From positions 322,761 to 386,760 of the forward strand of contig MNCI01010180.1 of assembly GCA_015680685.1 (NCBI GenBank): a stretch of 64,000 nucleotides of DNA, in the 5' to 3' direction. The position numbers and the translations under genes were made by a program. Source of the DNA: Gnetum montanum. Taxonomy: Eukaryota; Streptophyta; Gnetopsida; Gnetales; Gnetaceae. A model generated the notes under the pieces. It saw nothing but the letters and a program-made list of their open reading frames with translations. It ran no database searches and was not told the DNA's origin. Shown here in pieces: positions 13,996-25,215 of this stretch. Position 1 is the stretch's first letter, and the number at the start of each line of letters is the position of its first letter.

Positions 13996-14845
13996 TAATG
14001 AGTGTTGAGGTACCCCTACACTCAACCATATGAATACGAGTGTTACACGCATGATCCAGTCAAACTCCATAGACGGACTAGTTGTGGTATCTAGAAAGTT
14101 AGCCTTAGGTCGCAGTTCACTGTCTTCCCACCTAGACTAGTATTATCTTTGTCACGTATGATTTAGTCTAGAGTGAGGTGTAAGATGTGTTTCTAATCTA
14201 ATGCTACTCCTGAAGGTAGTGGAAAGTAATATTAACTAAGCTAGGAGAGAAGGGTGAGAGAATCTAACTAGCCTAAGTGTGATGAGCATCTGTTCCTTGA
14301 TTATTTGTACACATCTTGGACTTCATGCATGACTACCACTAGGATTACCAAGCATAGATCCTAGGTACACTACTGGGTTACCAAGTAGTCACACTTAAAT
14401 GCTCTTAATCAAGTTGTACTCATTCCACGGTTTAACATGATTTTAAGGGTTATAGAGATTAACTAGAAAAGTAGTAAATAAAAATTAATTAAATAATTAA
14501 TCTAAGTGAATGCTACAATGATGAAGTAATCTCGATCTTTATTTCCGGTCATGTGTGTGTCCAAGTACGTCACACTCAAATAAGGATGCCATACAATTAC
14601 AATCACCACATTGCGGGCATACACTGGGAAATATTCTAACTCTGGAATAGAAAAAATGTAAGAGTTTGGATAAGGAACTAAATTTAAGTTCCTAAAACTG
14701 GGAAAGCTGCCTCTTATTTATAGAAATTGAGGCAGGCCACGATTTTGCGTATGTGATATCGTGGTTAGGCTGCGATATCGCATACGTGATATTGCAGCTG
14801 CGATATTACAGTTGATATTACAACCAACAAATTCATGATTCATCA
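13996..14845 (-). repeat. Element B 3' LTR
   Basis: It aligns throughout with 19830-20665. The plus-strand edge reads TAATGAG where the partner has TGATGAG. The U3 segment at about 14738-14822 holds repeated GATATC palindromes next to the TATA region (tatttataga near 14715). Confidence 0.9.
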
Positions 14846-14857
14846 TACCCCCACAAG
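14846..14857 (-). other. Polypurine tract, element B
   Basis: Minus strand CTTGTGGGGGTA, abutting the 3' LTR. Confidence 0.8.
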
Positions 14858-15022
14858 TGAATTAAAACATGTCCTAAGTTAAAGTGAGAACAAGCACCAT
14901 TGATTACATAGTGGATAGGTATGAGATTATTAATTGACTAGAATGGATTCATGCCGCAGTGTGGGGTCAGAAAAAAATTGAGATACAAGACAAAGAAAAT
15001 CCTCCAATGGAACTCATGTAAC

Positions 15023-15790
15023 TCATGTAATTCCTGGTGACGGTGTCTCCTCCATGGGTGTCTTTCCCTTTTCTTGCGCTCCAGGTCTTGGAATTTAATG
15101 GGGTCGAAGTATGGCCTAGAGTTTCTCCTCTTGTAAGGCCTTGAGTGCCTTGGCGTGTGCATAAGTTTGCGCTTGTGCCATAGAGGCATCCCAGTCAGCC
15201 TTCTCTTTTTCTTCCACCACCCTTTTATTCTTCGTCAACAATTTATTAAGTTGCTCAATTCTGAAAATTTCTAGTTAGTTCTGAGCAACTTTTGGCCCTG
15301 TATTCAGAAGGTTTAATACTTCCAAAATGGCTTGAATAGAGAAGTCAACAATCACACCACAATTGTTAACCGTGGTGCCTTCTTATTTATTGTGCCAAAA
15401 TTGGTACGTTTCCCCTAAGTATCAGGCACCTCTTTCAGAGAGGGTAGGCCATAATGGGGATCCTTTGAGGTGATCCCTAACAGCCTCAGAAGTGAACTCT
15501 GCAAAATATTCAAAATTCAATTCCACAATCACCGTAGTGAATGTGGACTTTTCATGGATGGCCTAAACACAATCTTGGGACAACGTGAGATGTTGTCCTT
15601 GTTCAGGCACTACAGCAGCTCCTCCTTCTACCTACCTGGACTGTACGGTAGGAGGATATTCTTGATGAATGCTGAATGATTGTTCCTCCTTTTCTGCATG
15701 TTGTTTGACAAGATCTTGTCTTCCACCTCTTCGAGATTGTTTGTTTCCACCTTGAGAAGGACCTTCCTATTATCCACGTTTCGGGGCCAT
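15023..15790 (-). pseudogene. Element B short 3' ORF, degenerate
   Basis: ATG follows an acceptor-like GTGATTGCAG. The start MAPKRG and the end TPMEETPSPGIT-stop match the copies in E and F and both ends of the long form in A. From ATG to that stop it is 768 bp, a multiple of three, though internal stops occur. The central FPxLIxxLC region of A is missing. What remains is a basic head and a charged, probably coiled-coil tail. Function unknown. Confidence 0.65.
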
Positions 15791-16636
15791 CTGCAATCAC
15801 ATGGGGTCAAGCGTTAGTAAGGTTGTTTTTGAAGTTAAGTTATACCTTAATGCTTGCCTTAATTAATGATCTTATGTTATCATGTGTGTTATTGCCCGAA
15901 AAATTGTAATAATGAGTCCTGTGACTTAGGTGGTTTCCCATTTTAGTTTCCCGGTATGCCTAGGGGTTAAATGATTTTTGGGCACAATTATTCTAAGTGT
16001 TATAGCTAATTACCCTAGATGATGTCCTTTGGGTGATGATAAATTCTAAAAAAGTTAGGCACTTTTCGGTAGATGTCTCTCCCCCACGACTAAGCTGAAC
16101 ACTCTAGGTTCAAGCGGGTTCAGACAGAATTAAAATCGGAGTACCAACGCGTGAGATATAGTGAGAAAAGAAAGGGTCGCTCAATCACAAGTCATAGAGA
16201 AAAAATTTGAAAACTCCCTCGTGTGAATGGAAAAAATGATGCTAAGTTTTGTAGGGGGGTCACCTATTTATAGGTTGCGAGCATGTGATATCACGTACGA
16301 TACATCGCATATGCGATATCACGACCCTAGTGACATGAGGCACAACAAAAATACTAAATTTTTAAAGGATTTTCTTGAAATCAACATTGTAAGCTGAGGA
16401 CATTAGGCTATTATGAAGGAGTTATAGGGTAATTCCATTAATTCGAAAGGCACAATTAATGATGATGGTGTAGATTTTATCAATAAAAACTTGGATGGTA
16501 AGAAAAAGGTTATGTGATGGTTCATGGGAATGTTGAAATTCATAGGGGTAATAGTAAGGAAAGAATGTTATGAAAAATAAGCTGAGGGTGAGAAATGGTG
16601 TGTGTGAGCTATATCATAAGTGAAGATTACAAAAGA

Positions 16637-16691
16637 TTACACAAGTGGATCCTCCCCAAAGCAGGTTCCAACCTATAATGCCCTTGTGTAA
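16637..16691 (-). other. Conserved spacer hairpin, element B copy
   Basis: The arms TTACACAAG and CTTGTGTAA pair over 9 bp. The loop holds AGGTTGGAACCT and TTTGGGGAGGATCC. Confidence 0.7.
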
Positions 16692-16724
16692 CCACACTTA
16701 AAGTGTCCATGGGCACTAGAAGGG

Positions 16725-16985
16725 TTAAATGTAATCCGCACTAACTCCAAAAAACACACACATGTAAATATCACCGGAATGAGGTAAGAATTCTATGCTA
16801 CACATGACACGAGCTACAATTACATGAACAATGAGATGAGATGAAGTATAGAAGGGATCATAGAGATTAGGACATGAGGTAACTGACCCAAGGGATAGTG
16901 AATCCTGCATGTAAAGCATGGTTAATGTGTCATTAACCCATCGTTCCAAGATCAGGACCAAGTCCATCCTTCTAATCAGTGACAT
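16725..16985 (-). CDS. Small spacer ORF, 86 aa, function unknown
   Basis: Open from MSLIRRMDLVLILERW to a stop after GVSADYI. Element E has an ORF of exactly the same length (261 bp) at the same place with most residues identical. Element F has the same region but with one extra base and two stops. No motif recognised, and the CVF near the end is not a known signature. Elements A, C and D keep nucleotide similarity but not the frame. It may be a by-product of RNA-level conservation rather than a protein. Confidence 0.3.
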   Translation of the reverse strand: MSLIRRMDLVLILERWVNDTLTMLYMQDSLSLGSVTSCPNLYDPFYTSSHLIVHVIVARVMCSIEFLPHSGDIYMCVFFGVSADYI

Positions 16986-17710
16986 CGCATTATTTCATCC
17001 CATGATGAACAACCATGAGAGTACCATAACAACAAGGCATACGATCACTTGGTGTTTTGTCCAAGGGAGTAGTGATTTTTGTTTTGTGGCACTTTTCTTT
17101 TTGTTTTTCTTTTTCTCTTTTTTTTTTTTTTTGAATACTGAATCCAAAGAATCCGCTAACCTTCATCCATGGGTGCATGTCTTTCTAGTGGGACCCCCTA
17201 GCATAGAATTAATTTTGAGTGCCCTTTTGATTACTCTTACTCCCATTTTTCATTAGATCTACAAGGATCTTAGTACAACCACGTTGCATGATAACTCCCA
17301 CAGAAGTCACCAAAGAGAATTCGCAAGTCCCCTTGATGTCACATCCTAACCATTCCCTCTTGGTCCATCCTTCTTCATTCTAGGTACAATGAAGACAAAA
17401 TTAATTTTAAGTTTTAAAAATGTTAAGAATACCACTGTACCCTCGAATAGAACCTCTTATTTGTAGAGTGGATGAGTGGGTGTAATGGGCTCACTATCCA
17501 AATAATTGATCACTTGAGACTTGATAACATAGAACACACATCAACCAATGATCCACATGAGTGTTTTATTCATAGACGAGATTACTTGTAAAAAGACAAA
17601 AATACCAAAAGACAAAAAGATAAAACAATAAGTTGAAAATTGAAAAATTGGAAAACAAAAAGTTGTAAAATTAAAGAAAAATAAAAAATGGTTATTAATC
17701 CTGCTTGTTA

Positions 17711-19689
17711 TTAGGATGGGGGGTATCCCCCATAACTAAGCGATTAAGGACGACAAGGATTAATAAATGAAAGATGAGGATCCTTGCATGTTGGAAGTAT
17801 TGGAACTTGGCCATACTTACCCCATCGGGGTTCACACACTTGATTATAGTAAGCATAGTAGGGAAATTTATACGATGTAGTTCCCGGATAATGAGTTGAC
17901 TCACTATGATGTTGATGATTGTTAGATGGTATGCAAGGATTGGGTTGTCACTCTTCATTCCTGTGTTCATTGGGCTATATTGTTGTTGGAGTGTGAGTTG
18001 GTGGCCCTGATAAAGTTACATGAGGTGTTGGGTTCGAAGATAAGGGTGCACCATAGTGTGGGACTTGTGCTGAGTTGGAGGATGCAGTGGCCTCGAAATT
18101 GTGTTGTCCCTTTTTACGATCATGTTTAAAGAAGGGAAGCTTTGAATGTCGAGGAGGCTTTTCACTGCTGTTGGAAGTAGCAGCACAAGTAATGTTCGTG
18201 GGTTGTTGCTGTGGTGCAGACACCTTAGGAACAGTTGGTGGCGATGTAGAAGGAGGGAAAAATGAGAATGCTGAAAGTTAGGAGGAGTATAAGGTGCACA
18301 AGGTGGTGGTTATGTTGAAGGCATGGGCTGATAGTATTGAGGAGAATGGTATTGTGGTGAGATAAAGTGCATTGGCCCAATTGGAGAAACAGGATGTTCA
18401 GCGTTATAAGCATTTGGATTCGGATGATATGAAGGATGTCTCTAGTCTAAGGGTGGTCTCCCCCATGACTGGGATTGTTGCCACTATGATCGAACATAGT
18501 ATCTCTGTATGAAATTTGGATGTAACGTATTTCCCCAATGCTCATGTAAATGTAACAATATTTGACATTTGCCCTTGGGGTGATCATATAGGCAAATGGT
18601 GCATTCATACGTATGATTGGTAGTTGAGCTCTTATTTTGATTATCCCTTCTTTCTTATTGTCTACTATTTCATCCTGCTTCTTGGGTTTTCAAAACTCTA
18701 TCTCCAATAATGTTATATTCTCCACACTTTTGATATGTCCATTCCAACATCTTATTGATCTTTGCCTTGGCTTCTTCCAATGTTTGTTGTGTTAGCAAAG
18801 ATGATGTTTCCACCTTGAGATTGGTTGATTTCTCCTTTTTATGATTATGGACCTTTGTTAAGTTGAGATTTTGGTCCCGTTGATGTTTTTCAACACTCTC
18901 CCATCTAGCCATATCTCCTTCTTCTTTTCCTACCCACTTAATAAGCTCTTGGACTTGGTGGGTTTGTAGTTCATATAGTTGACCTTGGGCATACATCCCT
19001 AAGGTCTCTCTTGTTGCATCATGAAGCCCATCAATGATATGGTACATTAGCCTTTCCTCAGAGAACCCATGGCCTGGACAATTATTTATCAATGCATAAT
19101 ATCTTTCTAAGGTCATGTCCAAGGGTTCATGTTGTGCTTGTTTCCACTCTTGGATTTGTTTCCTCAAGGCTGACACTCTTGCATAAGTTTGATATTTTTC
19201 ATTAACGACTTCTACCATTGTTAACCAATGTCGTATTGAATTTGGTTTTAATGATCTATACCATACTTTTTCTTAGCCAACGAGTGTCATGGGAAAGAGC
19301 TTGAGTTTTTGCCAACCATTATCAATGTTGTTCCATGTATAGGCATTGTAGAAGGCTTGTAAATGTTGATGCGGATCTAAGTCATAGCCTCCTGAAAAAG
19401 TAGGGAAGTTGTTTAAATCGAGCCTGGGTAGACAACTCTCTTTACGATGCGTACGTGAGATTCAAATAGCCTCTTGGATTCACGTTAAGCTTGTAGTGGC
19501 CAGTGGGGGTTAATCTTCATTGGGTAGGTTATGCTTTCATGCGTTGGGATGACATTGCTTTCATTCATGTTTATAAGAAACCCCCACTTCAGGTTGTGTA
19601 CTCCAATCTTCATTGTCATATAGTTCGTTGGTTCTCCAATGAACTTCCTCACTGAGTGTGGCATTATCATGATCTTGTAGGAGAGGCAT
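17711..19689 (-). pseudogene. Element B gag, degenerate
   Basis: Start MPLLQDHDNATLSEEVHW, as in F. A clean 182-codon core (18670-19218) holds the retrotransposon-gag helical region with NNCPGHGFSEERLMYHIIDG and MYAQGQLYEL. Then come a coiled-coil-like K/E segment, a knuckle-like ECTICLYDHPKGKC and a long proline-, serine- and asparagine-rich tail ending YGGYPPS-stop. Several stops lie outside the core. Compared with E it lacks an acidic N-terminal stretch of about 300 bp; F shares this absence. Confidence 0.8.
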
Positions 19690-19810
19690 GGTTGTGGAGT
19701 TATGTGTGAATTTATATGTGACTTTTAATAATTATTTTTTCTAACAGATATATCATTAACTCCTATACAGTGACCTTGTATTATACAACTAATCTAGATA
19801 ACTAGCACTG

Positions 19811-19828
19811 TCCCCTGCAACGGTGCCA
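19811..19828 (-). other. Primer binding site, element B
   Basis: Minus strand TGGCACCGTTGCAGGGGA, 16 of 18 to the tRNA-Asp complement, one base inside the LTR. Confidence 0.85.
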
Positions 19829-19829
19829 A

Positions 19830-20665
19830 TGATGAGTGGCAAGGTAACCCTACACTCAACCATACGAATATGAGTGTTACATGCGCGATACGGTCGAACT
19901 TCGCAGATGGACTAGTTGTGGCATCTAGACAGTTAGCCCTAGGTCGCAGTTCACTGTCTTCCCACCTAGACTAGTATTATCTTTGTCACGTATGGTTTAG
20001 TCCAGAGTGAGGTGTATGATGTGTTTCTAATCTAATGCTACTCCTAAAGGTAGTGGAAAGTAATATTAACTAAGCTAGGCGAGAAGGATGAGAGAATCTA
20101 ACTAGCCTAAGTGCGATGAGCATCCATTCCTTGATTATCTGTACACATCTTGGACTTCGTGCATGACTACCACTGGGATTACCAAGCGCAAATCCTAGGT
20201 ATGCTACTGGGTTACCAAGTAGTCACACTTAAATGCTTGTAATCAAGTCATACTCATTCCATGGTTTAACGTGAGTTTAAGTTTGAGAGAGATTAACTAG
20301 AAAAGTAGTAAATAACAATTAATTAAATAATTAATCTAAGTGAATGCTGCAATGATGAAGTAATCTCGATCTTTATTTCCGGTCATGTGCATGTCCAAGT
20401 ATGTCACACTCGAATAAGGATGTCGTACAATTACAATCACCACACTGCAGGCATACACTGAGAAATATTCTAACTCTGGAAGGGAAAAACTACAAGATTT
20501 TGGGTAAGAAACTAAATCTAAGTGCCTAAAACTGGGAAAGCCACCTCTTATTTATAGAAATTGAGGCAAGCTGCGATATCGTGGCTACGATATCACGGCC
20601 GTTGCAACAACAAGGCTGTGATATCACAGCTACGACATCACAACCAACAAATTTATGACACATCA
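19830..20665 (-). repeat. Element B 5' LTR
   Basis: Partner of 13996-14845. It starts TGATGAGTGG on the plus strand, and palindromic GATATC copies lie at about 20573-20640. Confidence 0.9.
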
Positions 20666-20910
20666 CCAGTCATGGATTGTGTCTAGGTACAATTCCACTC
20701 AAATAAGACTTCAAACAATTAACTTAAATTCATGCTACAAGTACTTGTTGACTACTACAAGGAATCAGAAGAAAAAACTACAAGAGTTCAACTACCTAGT
20801 AATATAAATGCAAAATAAATGTAGGAGGTGATGTGTATTTATAGGAATTTATGGCAATTGCATCACTACATCTGCAATATTGCATGAAAGCTTATGATAT
20901 GATATCGAGG
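20666..20910 (-). repeat. Fragment of another LTR, target of element B
   Basis: Starting with the B target duplication, CCAGTCATGGATTGTGTC and the following 200 bp resemble the downstream half of the A-type LTR (compare 13156-13430), ending near a GATATC at about 20898. On the other side of B only about 10 bp (tttccagt) fit, so the LTR was already truncated when B inserted. Confidence 0.55.
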
Positions 20911-22649
20911 TTGATCAAAAATATATTATTAAAATCATTGGGCCTTTTGTTTCTGTTGTTTTGGAGTTTCCCCTTTGCTTCTATACTTTTGTATTTTGAA
21001 TATGTTTTTCTAATTTATTTATTTTTTGGGGTTGGACAACCCCATCGCCCTTCCCCCCTCCTATAAAAAATATTATTCAATATTCCTCTCTTGCTAAATA
21101 TTTTCATAAATTGAAATTACTAATTAAGCCATCTATTATTTAAAAAAAGTCCAATAAATCGTATGGGTCTTCTAACATAATAAAGCTTCCTACTTATACT
21201 TCTATAATAATAAAAGAAAAGGAAAATTGATAAATATGTGACAAAATTTAAAGTACATTATTAAAAAGAAGCCGGAAAGAAAGTCTCTTGGGATAGTTTT
21301 CCTTACTATGTTTTGTCCAAAGGAATTCCTTAATAATGGTTGAAGATAATAAAAAATGAAAAATTGTAGAAAAAATTCTAGCTGCTTTGCCCAAAGAAAA
21401 AATTGAAAAACCAAAATATTTAACTTTGGAGGTTGACTTACAAACTCTATTTTAGAGTTCAAAGTACTCACATTGGTTGTGACCAGAATTGTTTTTTACA
21501 TTATTTATAAATGTGATGGCCATGAAATATGCATACATTGGCATTTTGCATTAAATACATACGAAGACGTTTTTATGCTCTTCCATGATTTATGGGCTGT
21601 ACGCTAAATGCATGAGGTTGGGCTAATTCTCTAGATAGAAGGTAATGGGTTCGCTATCCAATGCCGGTTTACAATAATATTAATATGATTCAATGGAAAG
21701 GAGAAATCCTTAGCAGCGCGTAATGGTTTACTCATACCCAAGATGATCGATGCTTTACATAATTTACATGATTTAGTGATAATGCTTCATAATGTAAGTG
21801 TTCACAGTTCTTGAGAGAGGGTCAAGCGGCTTTAAAGGTCATTCAAAAATGTGTGGTGAAGAGGCGATTAGCATCGGAATAGCGTCAGAGAAACCTTGCA
21901 GAGCTTGGGGGTCGTGGGCCGGGTCCGGGGTGTTTGCAATTACAGGTCTTGTGTTTCTTAAAATTTTTATTTTCATGCGCACGCTAAATTTTTAGTTAGC
22001 AAAATTAAGAACATTTACGAATTCCAGAAACCCACCTAAACAACGTGTATAACATGCGACGGAGATAGGGTTTTTCAAGTTATCGTAGCGATTAGGATGA
22101 GCCAACCCTACCCTTTGAGAACCTGCACATGTGACCTCAGGAATAAACAGGTACCATTTACAGCCTTTGTACAAGTATACTATTCAAGGGTTCATTTACA
22201 TGAATAACTGTGTTAAATCGGCCAGGAACCGAGAGTCCATAACCTGTCCTCTTCCACGCGCAGGTCAAATCTCTTGTAATTTCTTTGTGGACTTGTAACT
22301 CACTAAGTTGTAACAACTAACAACAACAAAGCATTTGGTACGTGATACGGAACTTATATATTTCGAATTCTCAACCATCCTACATCAACACGCGAAGGTA
22401 ATTGCTGGTTTGGTTCTAACACGGATCACCAAAGACAGGAGAGAGCACTAGATAATGTGGGCCATGGATTATTTGGCTATTTCAAATGTGTAACAAGCGT
22501 AGACAATTAAGGGAACACACACGACGAAATTACGTAATCCAGACTACTACCAGGAGCGGCGAGGACGTCAACGATTCGTCAAGAACAAAATGCTAAAAGC
22601 CCAATACATATTGCGGTTGTTGGATCATGGTGGAAAGTTGGAAACTCAA
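20911..22649. other. Low-copy DNA downstream of the GDSL gene
   Basis: No convincing gene, LTR or RNA. ORFs here (such as 21202-21471 and 21798-21995) show no recognisable motif. A short GC-rich patch lies at about 21900-21935. It contains the 3' flank of the GDSL gene; no clear AATAAA was found close to its stop. Confidence 0.4.
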
Positions 22650-25101
22650 TCATTTGTGTCCTCTGTGAGGGCGGGACGCCGATGGCGATGGCGATGGCGA
22701 TGGCGATGGCGATGGTGATGGTGAAGACATGTGGGAGAGGATATGCTCTGTAATGACTCGGTTGGCAGCTTCGGAAGGGTGAAAGGCGTCCCAGAAGACG
22801 TATGAGCCGTGGTTGGAACAGAGATTAGAGTTGGGAAGGCAGAGTTCCCCGGCCAAGCTGCTGATGATGTTGCTGCTGCTGCTGTTGCTGTTGACTTGGC
22901 AACAAGGTCTGTCGGCCACCTTGAAGCCGAATGCCTGTGGCTGTTCCACCAACGACTTCACTATGCTGTACGTGTCAACGTAGGAAATGGAAACTCCGGG
23001 CAGGCGGGCGTTGAGACGGCGTACTATGGCCTTCATGCCGCTGTTCAGCTGTTGTACCCACCTGTTCAGCTGTTCCACGCACACCCTGGAGCTTGAGCCT
23101 GACCCTGACCCTGAAGTTGCAGAGGAATTTGAATTTGAATTTGAATTTAAAGCTGCCCAGATATTGCGCCTCTGCGACGGTATGCAACCTAGTGGGCCGA
23201 CTCCGTTCAACATGATGTTACGTGCTCCCAGCCTGTACAGCCTCTGCCACAGTTCCCGTCCATGTTAAACGCTGGACAAGGATGGAAATATTATATAACA
23301 TGCTTTAAAAGTTCTAACCGAAATGCTGTTTTTGCCGTGATTAATGTGCGTGTAGCTGAAGCCAGACATGAAGTTCTTGGATTTAGTCTAATATCATTGG
23401 GGCAAATTTGGCCAACGGTTTTTTATACGAGAACGCTACTATTTCGGGTCATTCAGTGCTAAGAAACAAAATGTCGGTAACAGTAGTGATATCCAAAGAG
23501 ATTCTCTCCTCATCCAGGGTTAGAATTTCAAATATAATTTGAGCATAAAAGTTTATAAGTGAGCTGCAAATTTTAGTTGCAGCTTCATGATATTCCTTTC
23601 CTTACGTTTTTAAGTATATAATTTTTTGCCTTTACTATTATTAAAAAAATATTAAGATATAAATTTATTAAAATGAACACCTGGATAAATAATCAAGGCT
23701 AAAATCAGATTTTCTTTTAGTGAAATGATTCTAATCTTCGAAATCTTTTCAAAAATAAAATCAACATTTCGTCCTAGTAATTCCAAATTTCTAATGTTTT
23801 AATTTGTGGTTTCTTGAATGAACAAAAAACTACATTGCAACATGTAATAGTTTAAAAAAGGCAGTTACATATCGTACCTATGGTACTCTTAACTATTCAA
23901 TTAAATGCATTGACGATGCTACAAATACCGCACAGTTAATCCAATCTTTTACCAATTTAGCCCTCGCATATGCATAAAAATTAATAAACTTGAATCCGTG
24001 ACCATGCAAAGTCTTGAACCTTGTACCTAAATCAAAAATAAATGTTAACAACACCCTCATATATATATATATATATATAGCTATAAATCACAATTGTTCT
24101 TGAAAACATGAGCGTATTTTCTGCAGAAATAACTCAAAAACGCCGGAAAAGATATCAAATTCAAAGCACGTCTTAATCTTATTTGCTACAACGGTGTAAC
24201 AAAGAGATTGGTTGGGTTTCCAGTCAAAGAACACGGCTACCGAAAGGACAATGAAAAGCATTTCCTAAGACGATAGATCATGGCTTAACCACCCATAGCC
24301 TTACCACACGGGGATATGGTTACAAAATTAGAAATTAAAGTGGAGACGAGGGACGAGAGGCCAATATTAAAATTTGGTATAGCAAAACTGGAATTTTATG
24401 ATTACGAATTCATTTGCAACAAAAGTTACCGTGAGCTGTTGCTGGAGGGTGGTGATGAGCAGGCGATTGAAAGCATTGACGGTGTAGCTCTTTGCTGCGG
24501 AGGAGAAGGGGAGGAGGAAGTTGTTGATATAATCGTTGCTGCCAATACTCACAAAGAAGAGGGCATTGTTGCAGATGCGTTGGGCTGCGGAGTAGCCCAA
24601 GCTGCCGGAGATGGCGTCTTTGGTGGACTGGAACAAAGAGATCTGGGAATCCATGGACAGGCGCTGCACGAACAGGAAACCGGTGCTGTTCAGGATGCCA
24701 CCACCGCCGGAAGCGTAGTTCGCACCTCTACGCAGCGTCGAGGCGTCGGTGGGCGACAGCGACAGGTACGGCGGAGGCGACTTCAGGCCAAGGCGCGCAG
24801 ACAACAGGTCACCGATGGTGCGCCCGTTGGTGAAGCGCCCCGTGGCCACGCCACCCCTGTAATCGATGCCGTACCACGGAAAATTCGCCTTGGCCAGCGC
24901 GTACGGAAGGTAATTGTTGTTGCCTACCTCTGACAACGAGTCCCCGAAAACAAACGACGCCCGCGCAGGCGCAGTTGCAGGCGCATGCGCAGGCGCAGGC
25001 ACACGACGCTGAGCCGCAGCCAGCACGAAGCTAAAGCTGAGGTTCAGACTTAGTGCCTGCAGCAGCAGCAGCAGAAGCAACACTGGGCGCAGCCGCTCCA
25101 T
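22650..25101 (-). CDS. GDSL-type esterase/lipase (SGNH hydrolase), two exons
   Basis: Exon 1 is 25101-24430 (224 codons) and exon 2 is 23243-22650 (197 codons plus stop), giving 421 residues. The donor is ACG|GTAAC and the acceptor GGCAG|AGG. A leucine-rich signal peptide (residues 1-30) implies secretion. Family blocks: I, FVFGDSLSEVGNNN with nucleophile Ser55; II, RRGANYASGGGGIL; III, SIGSNDYINN with Asn189; and the Asp376-His379 pair in WDAFHPSEAAN. Also typical are NGVGPLGCIPSQ and paired cysteines. All SGNH residues are present and the frame is open, so it looks functional. It most resembles the Arabidopsis At5g37690/At1g74460 kind, recalled from memory. Many plant relatives have five exons, so one intron is unusual. 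Low-complexity inserts (NS, SG, SP repeats) lengthen it beyond the usual 350-390 residues. Substrate unknown; relatives hydrolyse lipid or cutin-type esters outside the cell. Confidence 0.93.
22681..22722. repeat. Coding hexanucleotide repeat (GATGGC)n in exon 2
   Basis: Five GATGGC plus two GATGGT units in a row. Read on the minus strand they encode the Ser-Pro repeat of the C-terminal tail, just after HILSHMS. It lies outside the catalytic core. Confidence 0.9.
23244..24429 (-). other. Intron of the GDSL gene
   Basis: 1186 bp, GT-AG, phase 0, falling between residues Thr224 and Arg225. AT-rich against GC-rich exons. It contains an (AT)n run at 24059-24079. No transposon was recognised inside it. 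Confidence 0.85.
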
Positions 25102-25162
25102 GTGTGTCTATGTCCTTAGCTTGGACTTGTCGCAGTGCCCACTGTCTATGCATATGCATTAG

Positions 25163-25180
25163 CTGACTGACTGACTGACT
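25163..25180. repeat. CTGA tetranucleotide repeat near the GDSL start of transcription
   Basis: Four and a half CTGA units, about 60-80 bp upstream of the ATG and about 30 bp downstream of the TATA box, so probably at the transcription start or in the 5' leader. Confidence 0.8.
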
Positions 25181-25208
25181 GGCGTCACCCTGTTATGTGC
25201 ATGGCTGC

Positions 25209-25215
25209 TTATATA
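25209..25215 (-). promoter_or_regulatory. TATA box of the GDSL gene
   Basis: Minus strand CGCTATATAAGC, 108-114 bp upstream of the ATG. This would place transcription start near 25180 with a leader of about 80 bases. Confidence 0.65.

Larger units (their letters stand above)
15791..17710 (-). other. Element B spacer
   Basis: Non-pol spacer between gag and 3' ORF. It includes an A-rich tract (reverse of the T run at 17114-17132), an 86-codon ORF (16725-16985) and the conserved hairpin at 16637-16691. It is collinear with the spacers of E and F, and in parts with A, C and D. Confidence 0.75.
13996..20665 (-). mobile_element. Element B: pol-less Athila-type retrotransposon
   Basis: Two LTRs (13996-14845 and 19830-20665) flank 5.0 kb of internal DNA, and a perfect CCAGT duplication (13991-13995 and 20666-20670) flanks the element. 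Minus-strand order: primer site, gag, spacer, short 3' ORF, polypurine tract. Protease, RT, RNase H and integrase are absent: the gag end Y-G-G-Y-P-P-S-stop is followed at once by spacer. The same gag-to-spacer junction is found in E and F. It would need pol from a relative to move. Confidence 0.92.

Noticed and set aside
21640-21680. tRNA-like TGGGTTCGCTATCC segment
   Set aside because: Only a loose T-arm resemblance; no acceptor stem or anticodon arm can be folded around it.
22809-23268. Plus-strand ORFs of 93-95 codons opposite GDSL exon 2
   Set aside because: They are antisense shadows of GC-rich coding sequence; the minus-strand frame has all family motifs and splice sites.
24316-24933. 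205-codon plus-strand ORF opposite GDSL exon 1
   Set aside because: Antisense shadow of exon 1; no recognisable motif.
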